Of a stretch of DNA of 18,342 nucleotides, positions 1 to 6,533 are shown one piece after another. Both the position numbers and the translations under genes were made by a program. Origin of the DNA: Bacillota bacterium (GTDB taxonomy: Bacteria; Bacillota; Clostridia; Oscillospirales; Ethanoligenentaceae); assembly GCA_023391535.1 (NCBI GenBank), contig JAEWAU010000101.1:1-18342 (forward strand), given 5' to 3'. The notes below the pieces were generated by a model. It was not told where the DNA came from and did no database searches. It saw only the letters and a list, made by a program, of their open reading frames with translations. Numbering within the stretch: the stretch's first letter is position 1; each line of letters starts with the position of its first letter.

Positions 1-1
1 C

Positions 2-799
2 GCGGGGGAGGCCGGGGGGGCGCGCCTGCGCGCGGCGGTGGATGAACACTGCTGGAACGGCGAATGGTACGCGCGCGGCTTTTACGACGACGGCCAGCCT
101 TTGGGCGTGCGCGAGCAGAGCGAATGCCGCATCGATTTGCTGCCCCAGAGCTTCGCGGCCGTCTGCGCGCTGCCCGACGCGGCGCGGCGCAAAAGCGCGC
201 TCGATTCCGTGATGCGCCTTCTGGTGGACGACCGCCTGCGCCTGACGCGCCTGTTCGACCCGGCGTTCGACCGCGGCGGCCAAAACCCGGGCTATATCCG
301 CTCCTACCCGCCCGGCATCCGCGAAAACGGCGGTCAGTACACCCACGGCGCCGTGTGGGCCGCGTGGGGAATGCTGGCCGACGGCCGGCCCGAGGACGCT
401 TTGCGCATCCTCTCGTATATAAACCCCGCGCTCCGCGCGCGGGAGCCGGAGAGTGCGCGCACCTACCGGCTGGAGCCCTACGCGCTGGCGGCGGATATCT
501 ACACGAACCCCTCCTGCGAGGGGCGCGGCGGCTGGAGCCTTTATACCGGCGCGGCGGGGTGGTATTACCGCACGGTGGCGGAGGCGCTGCTGGGCATCCG
601 CATCGGGGAGCGCGGCGTGGCGCTTGCGCCCTGCCTGCCCGCCGAATGGCCGGGGTTCGAGGCCGCGCTTTGCTGGCGCGGCACCAAAGCGCATATTCTG
701 GTGCGCCGCGGGGAGGAAAAGGGCCTTGCGGTGGACGGCTCCTCCGCGCGGGAGATCCCGCTCGACGGCGGCGCGCACGAGGCGGTGCTGATTATCTGA
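2..799 (+). CDS. GH94 family glycoside phosphorylase / cyclic beta-glucan synthase-type protein, C-terminal part
   Basis: The reading frame is open to the left edge, so only about the last 265 residues are present. The segment around WNGEWYARGFYDDGQPLG followed by ECRIDLLPQS matches the conserved core of GH94 enzymes (cellobiose phosphorylase, 1,2-beta-oligoglucan phosphorylase and the phosphorylase domain of NdvB-like cyclic beta-1,2-glucan synthase); the FDDG stretch carries the Asp region used as general acid in this family. Further on, NGGQYTHGAVWAAWG, GGWSLYTGAAGWYYR and LAPCLPAEWPGF are the usual C-terminal GH94 signatures. The enzyme would cleave or build beta-glucosidic bonds using phosphate. 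The missing N-terminal part decides whether this is a stand-alone phosphorylase of about 800-1100 residues or the tail of a giant glucan synthase; that cannot be told here. The first in-frame ATG, at 38, is internal to the domain and is not the true start. The gene ends just before a terminator. Confidence 0.85.
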   Translation, partial: AGEAGGARLRAAVDEHCWNGEWYARGFYDDGQPLGVREQSECRIDLLPQSFAAVCALPDAARRKSALDSVMRLLVDDRLRLTRLFDPAFDRGGQNPGYIRSYPPGIRENGGQYTHGAVWAAWGMLADGRPEDALRILSYINPALRAREPESARTYRLEPYALAADIYTNPSCEGRGGWSLYTGAAGWYYRTVAEALLGIRIGERGVALAPCLPAEWPGFEAALCWRGTKAHILVRRGEEKGLAVDGSSAREIPLDGGAHEAVLII

Positions 800-813
800 T
801 TCCAAAACGGAAA

Positions 814-857
814 GAGGGCCGGGATTTCGGAAATTTTCCGATCTCCCGGCCTTTTTT
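814..857. terminator. Bidirectional intrinsic terminator between convergent genes
   Basis: GGCCGGGA (817-824) pairs with TCCCGGCC (844-851), and an inner stem TCGGAAA/TTTCCGA (827-833 with 835-841) extends it. CTTTTTTG follows on the plus strand; the minus strand reads a T-rich CTCTTT after the same stem. It lies between the convergent GH94 gene and the ttcA-like gene and can serve both. Confidence 0.85.
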
Positions 858-872
858 GTACCTCTGCGTTTT

Positions 873-1727
873 TCAGCCGTTTTCGGGCTGTTCCGGCGCT
901 GCTTCCCTGTACATATCCAGAAAGCTGTGCCGTTCGCGGCCCTGCCGCCAGCCGATGACGGCGTCGAGGTTCACGTTGTGGATGCTCGTGAAGATATTGC
1001 GGTCGATGGCCGGGTCGAGCTGGCGGAGCTGCTTCACGAGCCGCTTCATCTCGAACCGCTTGGAATCGCCGCCGCCCCCGCCGAACACGCAGTTTTCCGT
1101 CAGGCGGCAGGCGCACTGGATAAACGACAGGCCGTTGTAGCGCCGCCACGCGAGGATATCCTCCTCGCGTACCATATACAGGGGCCGTATCAGCTCCATG
1201 CCCGGAAAGTGCTCGCTGTGGAGCTTGGGCATCATCGTCTTGACCTCGGAGCCGTAGAACATGCTCATGAGGATGGTTTCCACCACATCGTCGAAGTGGT
1301 GCCCGAGCGCGATCTTGTTGCAGCCGAGCTTTTGCGCCTCGTGGTACAAATAGCCCCGGCGCATCCGCGCGCACAGGTAGCACGGCGTGCCCTCAACGCC
1401 CGCCACCACGTCGTAAATATTTGTGGAAAACAGGTGGATGGGCAGCTCGAGCAGCTGTGCGTTTTCCAGCACCAGCGCGCGGTTGATCTCGTTATAGCCC
1501 GGGTCCATCACCATGTATTCGGCCTCGAAGGGGAACTCGCTGTACTTTTGCAGATGCTGCATGCACTTGGCCATGAGCATGGAATCCTTGCCGCCCGAGA
1601 TGCACACGGCGATTTTATCCCCCGGCTGAATGAGCCGGTATTCTTTTATAGCGGCGATGAACCGCAGCCAGATCTCCTTGCGGAATTTTTTGACGATGCT
1701 CGTTTCCACGTCCTGCGCTTTGGACAT
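873..1727 (-). CDS. ttcA: TtcA-like tRNA thiolation ATP-pyrophosphatase
   Basis: The product is a 284-residue PP-loop (N-type ATP pyrophosphatase) enzyme of the TtcA/TtuA group, which adenylates a tRNA base and inserts sulfur, for example s2C at position 32. The PP-loop SGGKDS is at residues 44-49. CYLC (C116, C119) sits in the segment TPCYLCARMRRG, as in TtcA, where the pair plus a third Cys binds an iron-sulfur cluster. LGHHFDD is at 141-147. The third ligand region is FIQCACR (C205, C207), and C213 follows closely. The Gly-rich GGGGG at 216-220 is unusual. The ATG at 1727 has AAAGGGGG upstream; longer frames extend into the desulfurase gene and were not used. The gene follows the cysteine desulfurase by about 20 bases, so the two are probably co-transcribed, with the desulfurase as likely sulfur source (inference). 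The exact tRNA base modified is not proven by sequence. Confidence 0.85.
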   Translation of the reverse strand: MSKAQDVETSIVKKFRKEIWLRFIAAIKEYRLIQPGDKIAVCISGGKDSMLMAKCMQHLQKYSEFPFEAEYMVMDPGYNEINRALVLENAQLLELPIHLFSTNIYDVVAGVEGTPCYLCARMRRGYLYHEAQKLGCNKIALGHHFDDVVETILMSMFYGSEVKTMMPKLHSEHFPGMELIRPLYMVREEDILAWRRYNGLSFIQCACRLTENCVFGGGGGDSKRFEMKRLVKQLRQLDPAIDRNIFTSIHNVNLDAVIGWRQGRERHSFLDMYREAAPEQPENG

Positions 1728-1747
1728 CCGCTTTTCCCCCTTTCCCT

Positions 1748-2872
1748 TTACCGCGCGGCGGCTTTCAGGCACGCGTCGAACTGCGCGAGAAACTCCTCGA
1801 TCTCCTCCGGCGTGGTCTGGCGCCAAAGGCTGATACGCAGCGTGGAGAGGGCGCGCCTGCGGTCGCGCGTGAGGGCGTACACCGGGCGCGACACTGTGCC
1901 CGGCGCGCAGCAGGCCGATTTCGTGGCCACGCACACGCCGCGTTTCCCGAGTTCCTCCCGCACCGCCTCGGCTTTGGCCGAAAGCAGGCTTATATTGAGG
2001 ATATACGGGCTGGCGGTTTCCGGGCTGTTGAGCACCACGCCCGGGCGCGGCAGCGCCGCGCGCAGGCGGCGGTTCAGCGCCGCTGCCGCTTTTTCGCGCT
2101 CCCCGCGCGCGGCGAGCGCGAGCGAAAGCGCCTGCTGCGCGGCGGCGATGAGCGCGAGCGGGGGCGTTCCGCTGCGAAACGGCGTGGTGGAAAGCCCGCC
2201 GCTTATCTGCGGCTCGAGCAGCACGCCGTGTTTTTTGAGCAGCACGCCGCTGCCGCCCAGGCCCCCGAACTTGTGCGGCGCGAAGGTGAGCAGGTCGGCC
2301 GCGCGCAGGTCTTTTTCCACGGGCAGTTTGCCCACGGCCTGCGTGGCGTCCACATGCAGCAGGCAGTGGGGCAGCGCGTGCGCAAGCTCCGCCGCAGCCG
2401 CGGTATCCTGCCGCACGCCGAGCTCGCTGTCCGCCGCGCAGACGCACACGAGGATGGTATCCTCGCGCAGCAGGCCGCGCAGCGCGTTTTGGTCCACGCT
2501 CCCGTCCTTGCCCGCCGGCGCGTATTCCACCTCGAAGCCCTGCGCCTGCAGCGCCTGGAGCGGGCCGTCCACCGAGGAATGCTCGAGCATGGTGGAAACG
2601 ATGTGCCGGCCGAACTTGGCGTAGTGCTGCGCCGCGCCCTTGATGGCGAGATTGTTCGATTCGGTGGCGCCGGAGGTGTAGATGATCTCGTCCTCCCGCA
2701 CGCCCAGCAGAGCCGCCATGCCGGCGGCGGCCTCATCCAGGCGCGCCTTCGCCGCCAGGCCCAGCGGGTGCGGGGAATTGGGGTTTGCCGGGAAAGCGCG
2801 CTCGGTTTCGCAGAAGGTTTGGAGCACCGCCTCCTCCGCGGGGGTATCGGCGGCGTAATCGAGATAGATCAT
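1748..2872 (-). CDS. Cysteine desulfurase (NifS/IscS-like, class V aminotransferase)
   Basis: This 374-residue, PLP-dependent fold-type I enzyme would take sulfur from L-cysteine to a Cys persulfide. MIYLDYAADTP is the typical start. TSGATESNN is at 66-74, LEHSS (H98) follows, HVDATQAVG contains D175 for the PLP ring, and APHKFGG contains the PLP lysine K201. The catalytic Cys lies in KSACCAPG (C321 or C322). The ATG at 2872 is preceded by AAAGGA at a good distance. Several positions depart from the family: the usual NNE(I/L)G is DSELG (148-152), the GGGQE...RSGT(E/P)N segment reads GGLSTTPFRSGTPPL, and the end reads RISLW rather than RxSLG. It may therefore be a specialised sulfur donor for the adjacent TtcA-like enzyme (inference). 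No promoter is evident in the 66 bases up to the pnp terminator. Confidence 0.88.
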   Translation of the reverse strand: MIYLDYAADTPAEEAVLQTFCETERAFPANPNSPHPLGLAAKARLDEAAAGMAALLGVREDEIIYTSGATESNNLAIKGAAQHYAKFGRHIVSTMLEHSSVDGPLQALQAQGFEVEYAPAGKDGSVDQNALRGLLREDTILVCVCAADSELGVRQDTAAAAELAHALPHCLLHVDATQAVGKLPVEKDLRAADLLTFAPHKFGGLGGSGVLLKKHGVLLEPQISGGLSTTPFRSGTPPLALIAAAQQALSLALAARGEREKAAAALNRRLRAALPRPGVVLNSPETASPYILNISLLSAKAEAVREELGKRGVCVATKSACCAPGTVSRPVYALTRDRRRALSTLRISLWRQTTPEEIEEFLAQFDACLKAAAR

Positions 2873-2938
2873 GGCGGGAAATCCTTTCGCGGCCGGTGCG
2901 GCCAAAGCGGACGGGGGCGGCCCGGCCGCCGAAGCCCG

Positions 2939-2985
2939 AAAAAGGGGTGCTGCAAACCGCGCGGCCGCGCATGTTGCAACACCCC
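2939..2985 (-). terminator. Intrinsic terminator after pnp
   Basis: Read on the minus strand, GGGGTGTTGCAA (2985-2974) pairs with TTGCAGCACCCC (2955-2944) with one G-T wobble, followed directly by TTTTT (2943-2939). It lies 41 bases beyond the pnp stop and before the desulfurase gene, so those transcription units are at least partly separated. Confidence 0.85.
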
Positions 2986-3026
2986 CGAACCCGAAAAGCG
3001 CTGTTTTGCGCCGGAACGGCTTCGCT

Positions 3027-5324
3027 TTACCGGTTGTTGTTCTGGTCCTCGTAGCGGTTATAGTGCCGGATGGGATTCGCTCCGTCCCCCGAATTCAGGC
3101 TCGAATTCGAGCCGGAAGGATGGAACGGGCGCGGGCTGCGGTCGCCGGGGCGCGAGGGGCGGTCCGAACGGTCGAACCGGCCGGGGAATTCGCGGCGCGG
3201 CGGGCGCGGTTCTTCCGGCTCCGCCGCCATGCCGTCGAGCTCGATGAGCGCGGCGCGGCGCGAAAGGTTGAGCCTGCCCTGGCTGTCGATCTCCTCGAGC
3301 TTTACTTTGATCTCGTCGCCGACCTTCACCACGTCCTCCACCTTATCCACGTGCTTGACGTCGAGCTTCGAGATGTGCACGAGGCCTTCCTTGCCCGGGG
3401 CGATCTCCACAAAGACGCCGAACGTCATGAGGCGGGTGACCTTGCCGGTGTAGAACGTGCCCACCACCGGCGGCTTGGCGATGCTTTCGATGATCTTGAG
3501 GGCCTTCTCGCCGTTCTCGGAATCCACGGCGGCGATGAACACGCGGCCGTCCTCTTCGATATCGATCTTGCAGTTGCAGTCGGCGCAGATCTTCTGGATG
3601 ACCTTGCCGCCCGAACCGATGACTTCGCGGATCTTATCCACCTCGATGCGGGTGGCGATCATCTTGGGCGCGTATTTGGAAAGCTCGGCGCGCGGCTTGT
3701 CGATGGCCTTGGCCATCACTTCGTCGAGGATATAATCCCGCGCCTTCTTGGTTTTGGCTAACGCTTCGCGGATGATCTCGGGCGTAAGGCCGTCGATCTT
3801 GAGGTCCATCTGAATGGCCGTGATGCCCTTGTGCGTGCCGGCCACCTTGAAGTCCATATCGCCGTAGAAATCCTCCAGGCCCTGGATATCCACCATAGTC
3901 ATGAAGCGGTCGCCTTCGGTGATGAGGCCGCAGGAGATGCCGGCCACGGGAGCCTTGATGGGCACGCCGGCGTCCATCAGAGCCAGCGTGGAGCCGCAAA
4001 CCGAGGCCTGCGACGTGGAGCCGTTCGAAGAGATGACCTCCGACACCAGGCGGATGGCATAGGGGAATTCTTCCTCGCTCGGAATCACCGGCTCGAGCGC
4101 GCGCTCCGCGAGGGCGCCGTGGCCGATTTCGCGGCGGCCGGGGCCGCGCGGAGGCCTGGTGCCGCCCACGGACCATTCGGGCATATTGTAATGGTGCATA
4201 TAGCGCTTGGATTCTTCGAAATCGATGCCGTCGAGAAGCTGTGCGTCGCCTATGGCGCCCAAGGTGGCGATGGTGAGCACCTGCGTCTGCCCGCGGGTGA
4301 ACATGCCCGAGCCGTGCACGCGCGGCAGCAGGCCCACTTCCGCGGAAAGCGGACGGATTTCGTCCATGCCGCGGCCGTCCACACGGTGCTTCTGGAGCAG
4401 CCATTCGCGCACCACGTGCTTCTGAATCAGGTACAGGCATTCGGGGAAATCGGATATCTTATCGGCGTACTGCTCGCCGAACTGCGCGGCGATCTTGTCG
4501 GAAACCACCTTGAGGCGTTCCTCGCGCACGGTTTTGTCGTCGGTATCGAGCGCGTGGCGCACGTCCTCGGCGGCGAACGCCTCGATGGCGCCGAACATCT
4601 CGGGGTCGAGCTCGTGGTGCTCGTATTCGAACTTCGGCTTGCCCACTTCGGCCGCGATGCCGTTTATGAACGAAACCAGTTTTTTGATCTCTTCGTGCGC
4701 TTTCAGGATGCCGCCGAACATGATGTCCTCCGGTACCTCGTTGGCGCCGGCCTCGATCATCACGACCTTCTGCGCGGTGCCCGCCACGGTGACGTACATC
4801 TCGCTCTTTTCACGCTGCGCGGCGTCCGGGTTCACCACATACTCGCCGTCCACGTAGCCCATGGCCACGCCGCCGATCGGCCCGTTCCACGGAATATCCG
4901 AAACGGCGATGGCCACCGAGGTGCCCACCATGCCGGCGATCTCGGGCTGGCAATCCTGCTCCACCGAGAGCACGAGGATGGACACGGTGACGTCGTTGCG
5001 CATGTCCTTGGGGAACAGCGGGCGGATGGGGCGGTCGATCATGCGCGAGGTGAGCACGGCGCGCTCGGTGGGCTTGCCCTCGCGCTTCAAAAAGCTGCCG
5101 GGGATCTTGCCCACGGCGTAGAGACGCTCCTCGTAATCCACGGCGAGCGGGAAGAAATCCACGCCCTCGCGGGGCTTCTGGGAGGCGCACACCGTTACGA
5201 GCACCACGGTTTCGCCGTAGCGCACAAGGCACGAGCCGTTACAGAGCTGCGCCATCTTGCCGGTTTCGATCACGAGCTTTTTGCCGGCGAAGTCCGTTTC
5301 AAAAGTCCGAAATTGTTCGAACAT
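3027..5324 (-). CDS. pnp: Polyribonucleotide nucleotidyltransferase (PNPase)
   Basis: PNPase is a trimeric 3'-to-5' phosphorolytic exoribonuclease central to mRNA decay. The 765 residues show the full layout: first RNase PH domain (about 12-145, with RPIRPLF), an all-alpha linker (about 235-315), second RNase PH domain (about 320-540, with PGRREIGHGALAERAL and ESNG-like SSNGSTSQAS), KH domain (about 556-615, IGSGGKVIQKI) and S1 domain (about 620-692, FYTGKVTRLMTFGVFVE). The catalytic D485, D491 and K493 of the E. coli enzyme (D486, D492, K494) are present in EDFYGDMDFK. The usual VGE before the GRRE loop reads VGG here. After S1 comes a 70-residue tail rich in Arg, Pro, Asp and Ser (697-765), probably disordered and RNA- or protein-binding. 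The ATG at 5324 has AGGAGG 12 bases upstream. It lies downstream of rpsO, the conserved bacterial order. Confidence 0.98.
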   Translation of the reverse strand: MFEQFRTFETDFAGKKLVIETGKMAQLCNGSCLVRYGETVVLVTVCASQKPREGVDFFPLAVDYEERLYAVGKIPGSFLKREGKPTERAVLTSRMIDRPIRPLFPKDMRNDVTVSILVLSVEQDCQPEIAGMVGTSVAIAVSDIPWNGPIGGVAMGYVDGEYVVNPDAAQREKSEMYVTVAGTAQKVVMIEAGANEVPEDIMFGGILKAHEEIKKLVSFINGIAAEVGKPKFEYEHHELDPEMFGAIEAFAAEDVRHALDTDDKTVREERLKVVSDKIAAQFGEQYADKISDFPECLYLIQKHVVREWLLQKHRVDGRGMDEIRPLSAEVGLLPRVHGSGMFTRGQTQVLTIATLGAIGDAQLLDGIDFEESKRYMHHYNMPEWSVGGTRPPRGPGRREIGHGALAERALEPVIPSEEEFPYAIRLVSEVISSNGSTSQASVCGSTLALMDAGVPIKAPVAGISCGLITEGDRFMTMVDIQGLEDFYGDMDFKVAGTHKGITAIQMDLKIDGLTPEIIREALAKTKKARDYILDEVMAKAIDKPRAELSKYAPKMIATRIEVDKIREVIGSGGKVIQKICADCNCKIDIEEDGRVFIAAVDSENGEKALKIIESIAKPPVVGTFYTGKVTRLMTFGVFVEIAPGKEGLVHISKLDVKHVDKVEDVVKVGDEIKVKLEEIDSQGRLNLSRRAALIELDGMAAEPEEPRPPRREFPGRFDRSDRPSRPGDRSPRPFHPSGSNSSLNSGDGANPIRHYNRYEDQNNNR

Positions 5325-5524
5325 TCTTAAATCAATCCTCCTGAAAATTTATCATGCTTCAGGGGGTGGCAGGATTCAGCAATCAAGCCGAAGCTCAAAG
5401 CCCGTCTCTTTCCTCGATAAAAGGCGCGGCGGGGCTTTGCGCGTTCTTGAGCGTCCGCTTTATTGCTAAAACCGGCCGTCCCCGGGCATCCGAGTTAAAA
5501 TGATGCGGCAAAAATAACAGCCGC
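5325..5524 (-). other. pnp leader region with long stem
   Basis: About 200 bases lie between the rpsO terminator and pnp. On the minus strand GCTCAA (5452-5447) and AAAGCCC (5438-5432) can pair with GGGCTTTGAGC (5403-5393), with an eight-base bulge between the two left arms. A smaller stem TGCGGC/GCCGCA overlaps the rpsO terminator edge. I found no convincing -35/-10 pair for pnp, so it may be read through from rpsO or use a weak promoter. In other bacteria pnp is autoregulated through a 5' stem that is processed; a similar role here is only an inference. Confidence 0.4.
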
Positions 5525-5575
5525 AAAAAACAGAGCGGGGCCTGCCGCGGCGTTTGCCCGCCGCAGACGGCCCCC
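5525..5575 (-). terminator. Intrinsic terminator after rpsO
   Basis: On the minus strand GGGGCC ... GCGGCG ... CGCCGC ... GGCCCC forms a long GC stem (5574-5537 region), followed after GCTCTG by TTTTTT (5530-5525). It lies just beyond the rpsO stop codon. The T run is a few bases from the stem, so termination may be partial, allowing some read-through into pnp. Confidence 0.75.
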
Positions 5576-5585
5576 TCCTGCCGGT

Positions 5586-5852
5586 TTACTTGCGCAACTC
5601 AAGCTTTTCGATGATGGCGCGGTACCGGTTGACATCCTTCTTCATCAGGTAGTTAAGAAGATTGCGCCGATGGCCGACCATCTTGAGCAGGCCGCGGCGG
5701 GAATGGTGGTCGTTCTTGTGTTCCTTCAGATGTTCGTTGAGCTTGTTGATGCGGGTCGTAAGAACCGCGATCTGCACCTCCGGCGAGCCGGTATCCTTTT
5801 CATGGATTCGGTTCTGCTCGATGATGCCCTGTTTTTCCTCTTTTAACAGCAT
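5586..5852 (-). CDS. rpsO: 30S ribosomal protein S15
   Basis: S15 binds the central domain of 16S rRNA and starts assembly of the small-subunit platform. The 88 residues match the family from end to end: HEKDTGSPEVQIA, LTTRINKLNEHLKEHKNDHH, SRRGLL and a terminal YRAIIEKLELRK. Two starts are possible: GTG at 5861 and ATG at 5852. I chose the ATG because AGAGGTGG sits about five bases upstream of it and because 88-89 residues is the normal length; the GTG start would place this ribosome site inside the gene. A consensus promoter lies upstream, giving a leader of about 80 bases, long enough for S15 autoregulation (known in other bacteria, not shown here). A terminator separates it from pnp. Confidence 0.97.
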   Translation of the reverse strand: MLLKEEKQGIIEQNRIHEKDTGSPEVQIAVLTTRINKLNEHLKEHKNDHHSRRGLLKMVGHRRNLLNYLMKKDVNRYRAIIEKLELRK

Positions 5853-5939
5853 GTGTTCCACCTCTTGTTTTTATTCGCCCCGCTCCGGGCAGAGGACGGT
5901 GATTCCTGCTGCTCAGTGCCGGGTACGCAGATTTATTAC

Positions 5940-5968
5940 AGTATAGCACGACGTTTTGCGCTTGTAAA
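5940..5968 (-). promoter_or_regulatory. Promoter of rpsO
   Basis: On the minus strand TTTACA (5968-5963) and TATACT (5945-5940) are separated by exactly 17 bases, a near-consensus sigma-A promoter. Transcription would start near 5933. Confidence 0.8.
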
Positions 5969-6334
5969 GTCCCCGTTTTCACGCCCCGGCGTTTCCGGCG
6001 GAGCGGCGGGAGCGCCGCCGCGGGCGGGCAGGCGGCGGCGGTTTTGTCCGCCATAAGAAAACAGCCGCTCACCGCGCTCCGCCCGAAGCAAAAATGAACA
6101 GAACCAATTATAATAATTCATTTTTTATCCGGCGCGGAATCGGTTCTATAAATTATCTGTCCTGATTATCTTCGATATCGTCCGTATCGTGCCGATATAT
6201 AAAGAATATCCGATATAAATCCCATAAATCATTCGTTTTCATCTTATTTTCATGTTAGTTCTCCGAATTTTTCGGTTTCTATGTTTTGTAAAAACCGGGC
6301 GGCCGTAATAATATGAATATTTTTCATAATTATC
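5969..6334. other. Intergenic region between the rpsO and amt promoters, with AT-rich island
   Basis: I see no gene in this stretch; short frames across it lack family features. 5970-6090 is GC-rich with GGCGG/CCGCC runs. From about 6096 the base composition switches sharply to AT-rich and stays so up to the amt promoter. Within it lie CGATATCG (6173-6180, a perfect palindrome), CGATAT again at 6193 and 6211, and ATATC-C-GATAT (6206-6216), spaced about two helical turns apart. AGAACC (6100-6105) and GGTTCT (6142-6147) form another inverted pair. These are candidate protein-binding sites for the divergent rpsO and amt promoters; no factor can be named. Confidence 0.4.
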
Positions 6335-6363
6335 TTGATTTTTTGCAGTTCCCATGCTATAGT
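6335..6363 (+). promoter_or_regulatory. Promoter of amt
   Basis: TTGATT (6335-6340) and TATAGT (6358-6363) are 17 bases apart. Transcription would start near 6370, giving a leader of about 165 bases before the amt start, which contains the hairpin and terminator described next. Confidence 0.75.
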
Positions 6364-6382
6364 ATTGAATTATGATAGGGTA

Positions 6383-6435
6383 TGCGGCAATGAAGCCGTG
6401 CCCAGGGCAGCGCGCCCCGGGCACGGCTTTATTTT
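6383..6435 (+). promoter_or_regulatory. amt leader attenuator: hexaloop hairpin overlapping a terminator
   Basis: GCCGTGCCC (6395-6403) pairs with GGGCACGGC (6419-6427), with an inner GGGC/GCCC stem, and TTTATTTT follows: an intrinsic terminator upstream of the amt coding region. An alternative hairpin, UGCGGC (6383-6388) with GCCGUG (6395-6400), uses the first six bases of the terminator's left arm, so the two exclude each other. Its loop AAUGAA has six bases with A at position 1 and G at position 4, the loop rule known for ANTAR-domain antiterminator targets. A second tandem hexaloop hairpin, normal for that class, is not clearly seen. The terminator is clear; the mode of control is an inference. 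Confidence 0.6.
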
Positions 6436-6533
6436 GTCCAGAGAAAGGCAGCGTCATGCCCTCGGCGCGCTTTCCCCGGCGGATGGGCCGCCGGAGCGAA
6501 GCAGCCGGCCAATACTTTCCGGGAGGGACCAGC

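Noticed and set aside
1728..2447. N-terminal extension of the ttcA-like frame into the desulfurase gene
   Set aside because: The extension is Arg/Ala-rich and overlaps a real gene in another frame; the ATG at 1727 has its own ribosome site and gives the family length.
927..2624. Long plus-strand open frame opposite ttcA and the desulfurase
   Set aside because: No domain features; both minus-strand genes have clear catalytic motifs and ribosome sites.
3831..5330. 499-codon open frame on the plus strand opposite pnp
   Set aside because: Same effect: antisense shadow of pnp with His/Ala/Gly-rich, motif-free sequence.
5853..5861. GTG start for rpsO, three codons longer
   Set aside because: It would overlap the AGAGGTGG ribosome site that serves ATG 5852, and the shorter form has the normal S15 length.
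6372..6533. 54-codon N-terminal extension of amt
   Set aside because: It would begin right after the transcription start and run through the leader terminator; the start at 6534 has a good ribosome site and gives AmtB numbering.
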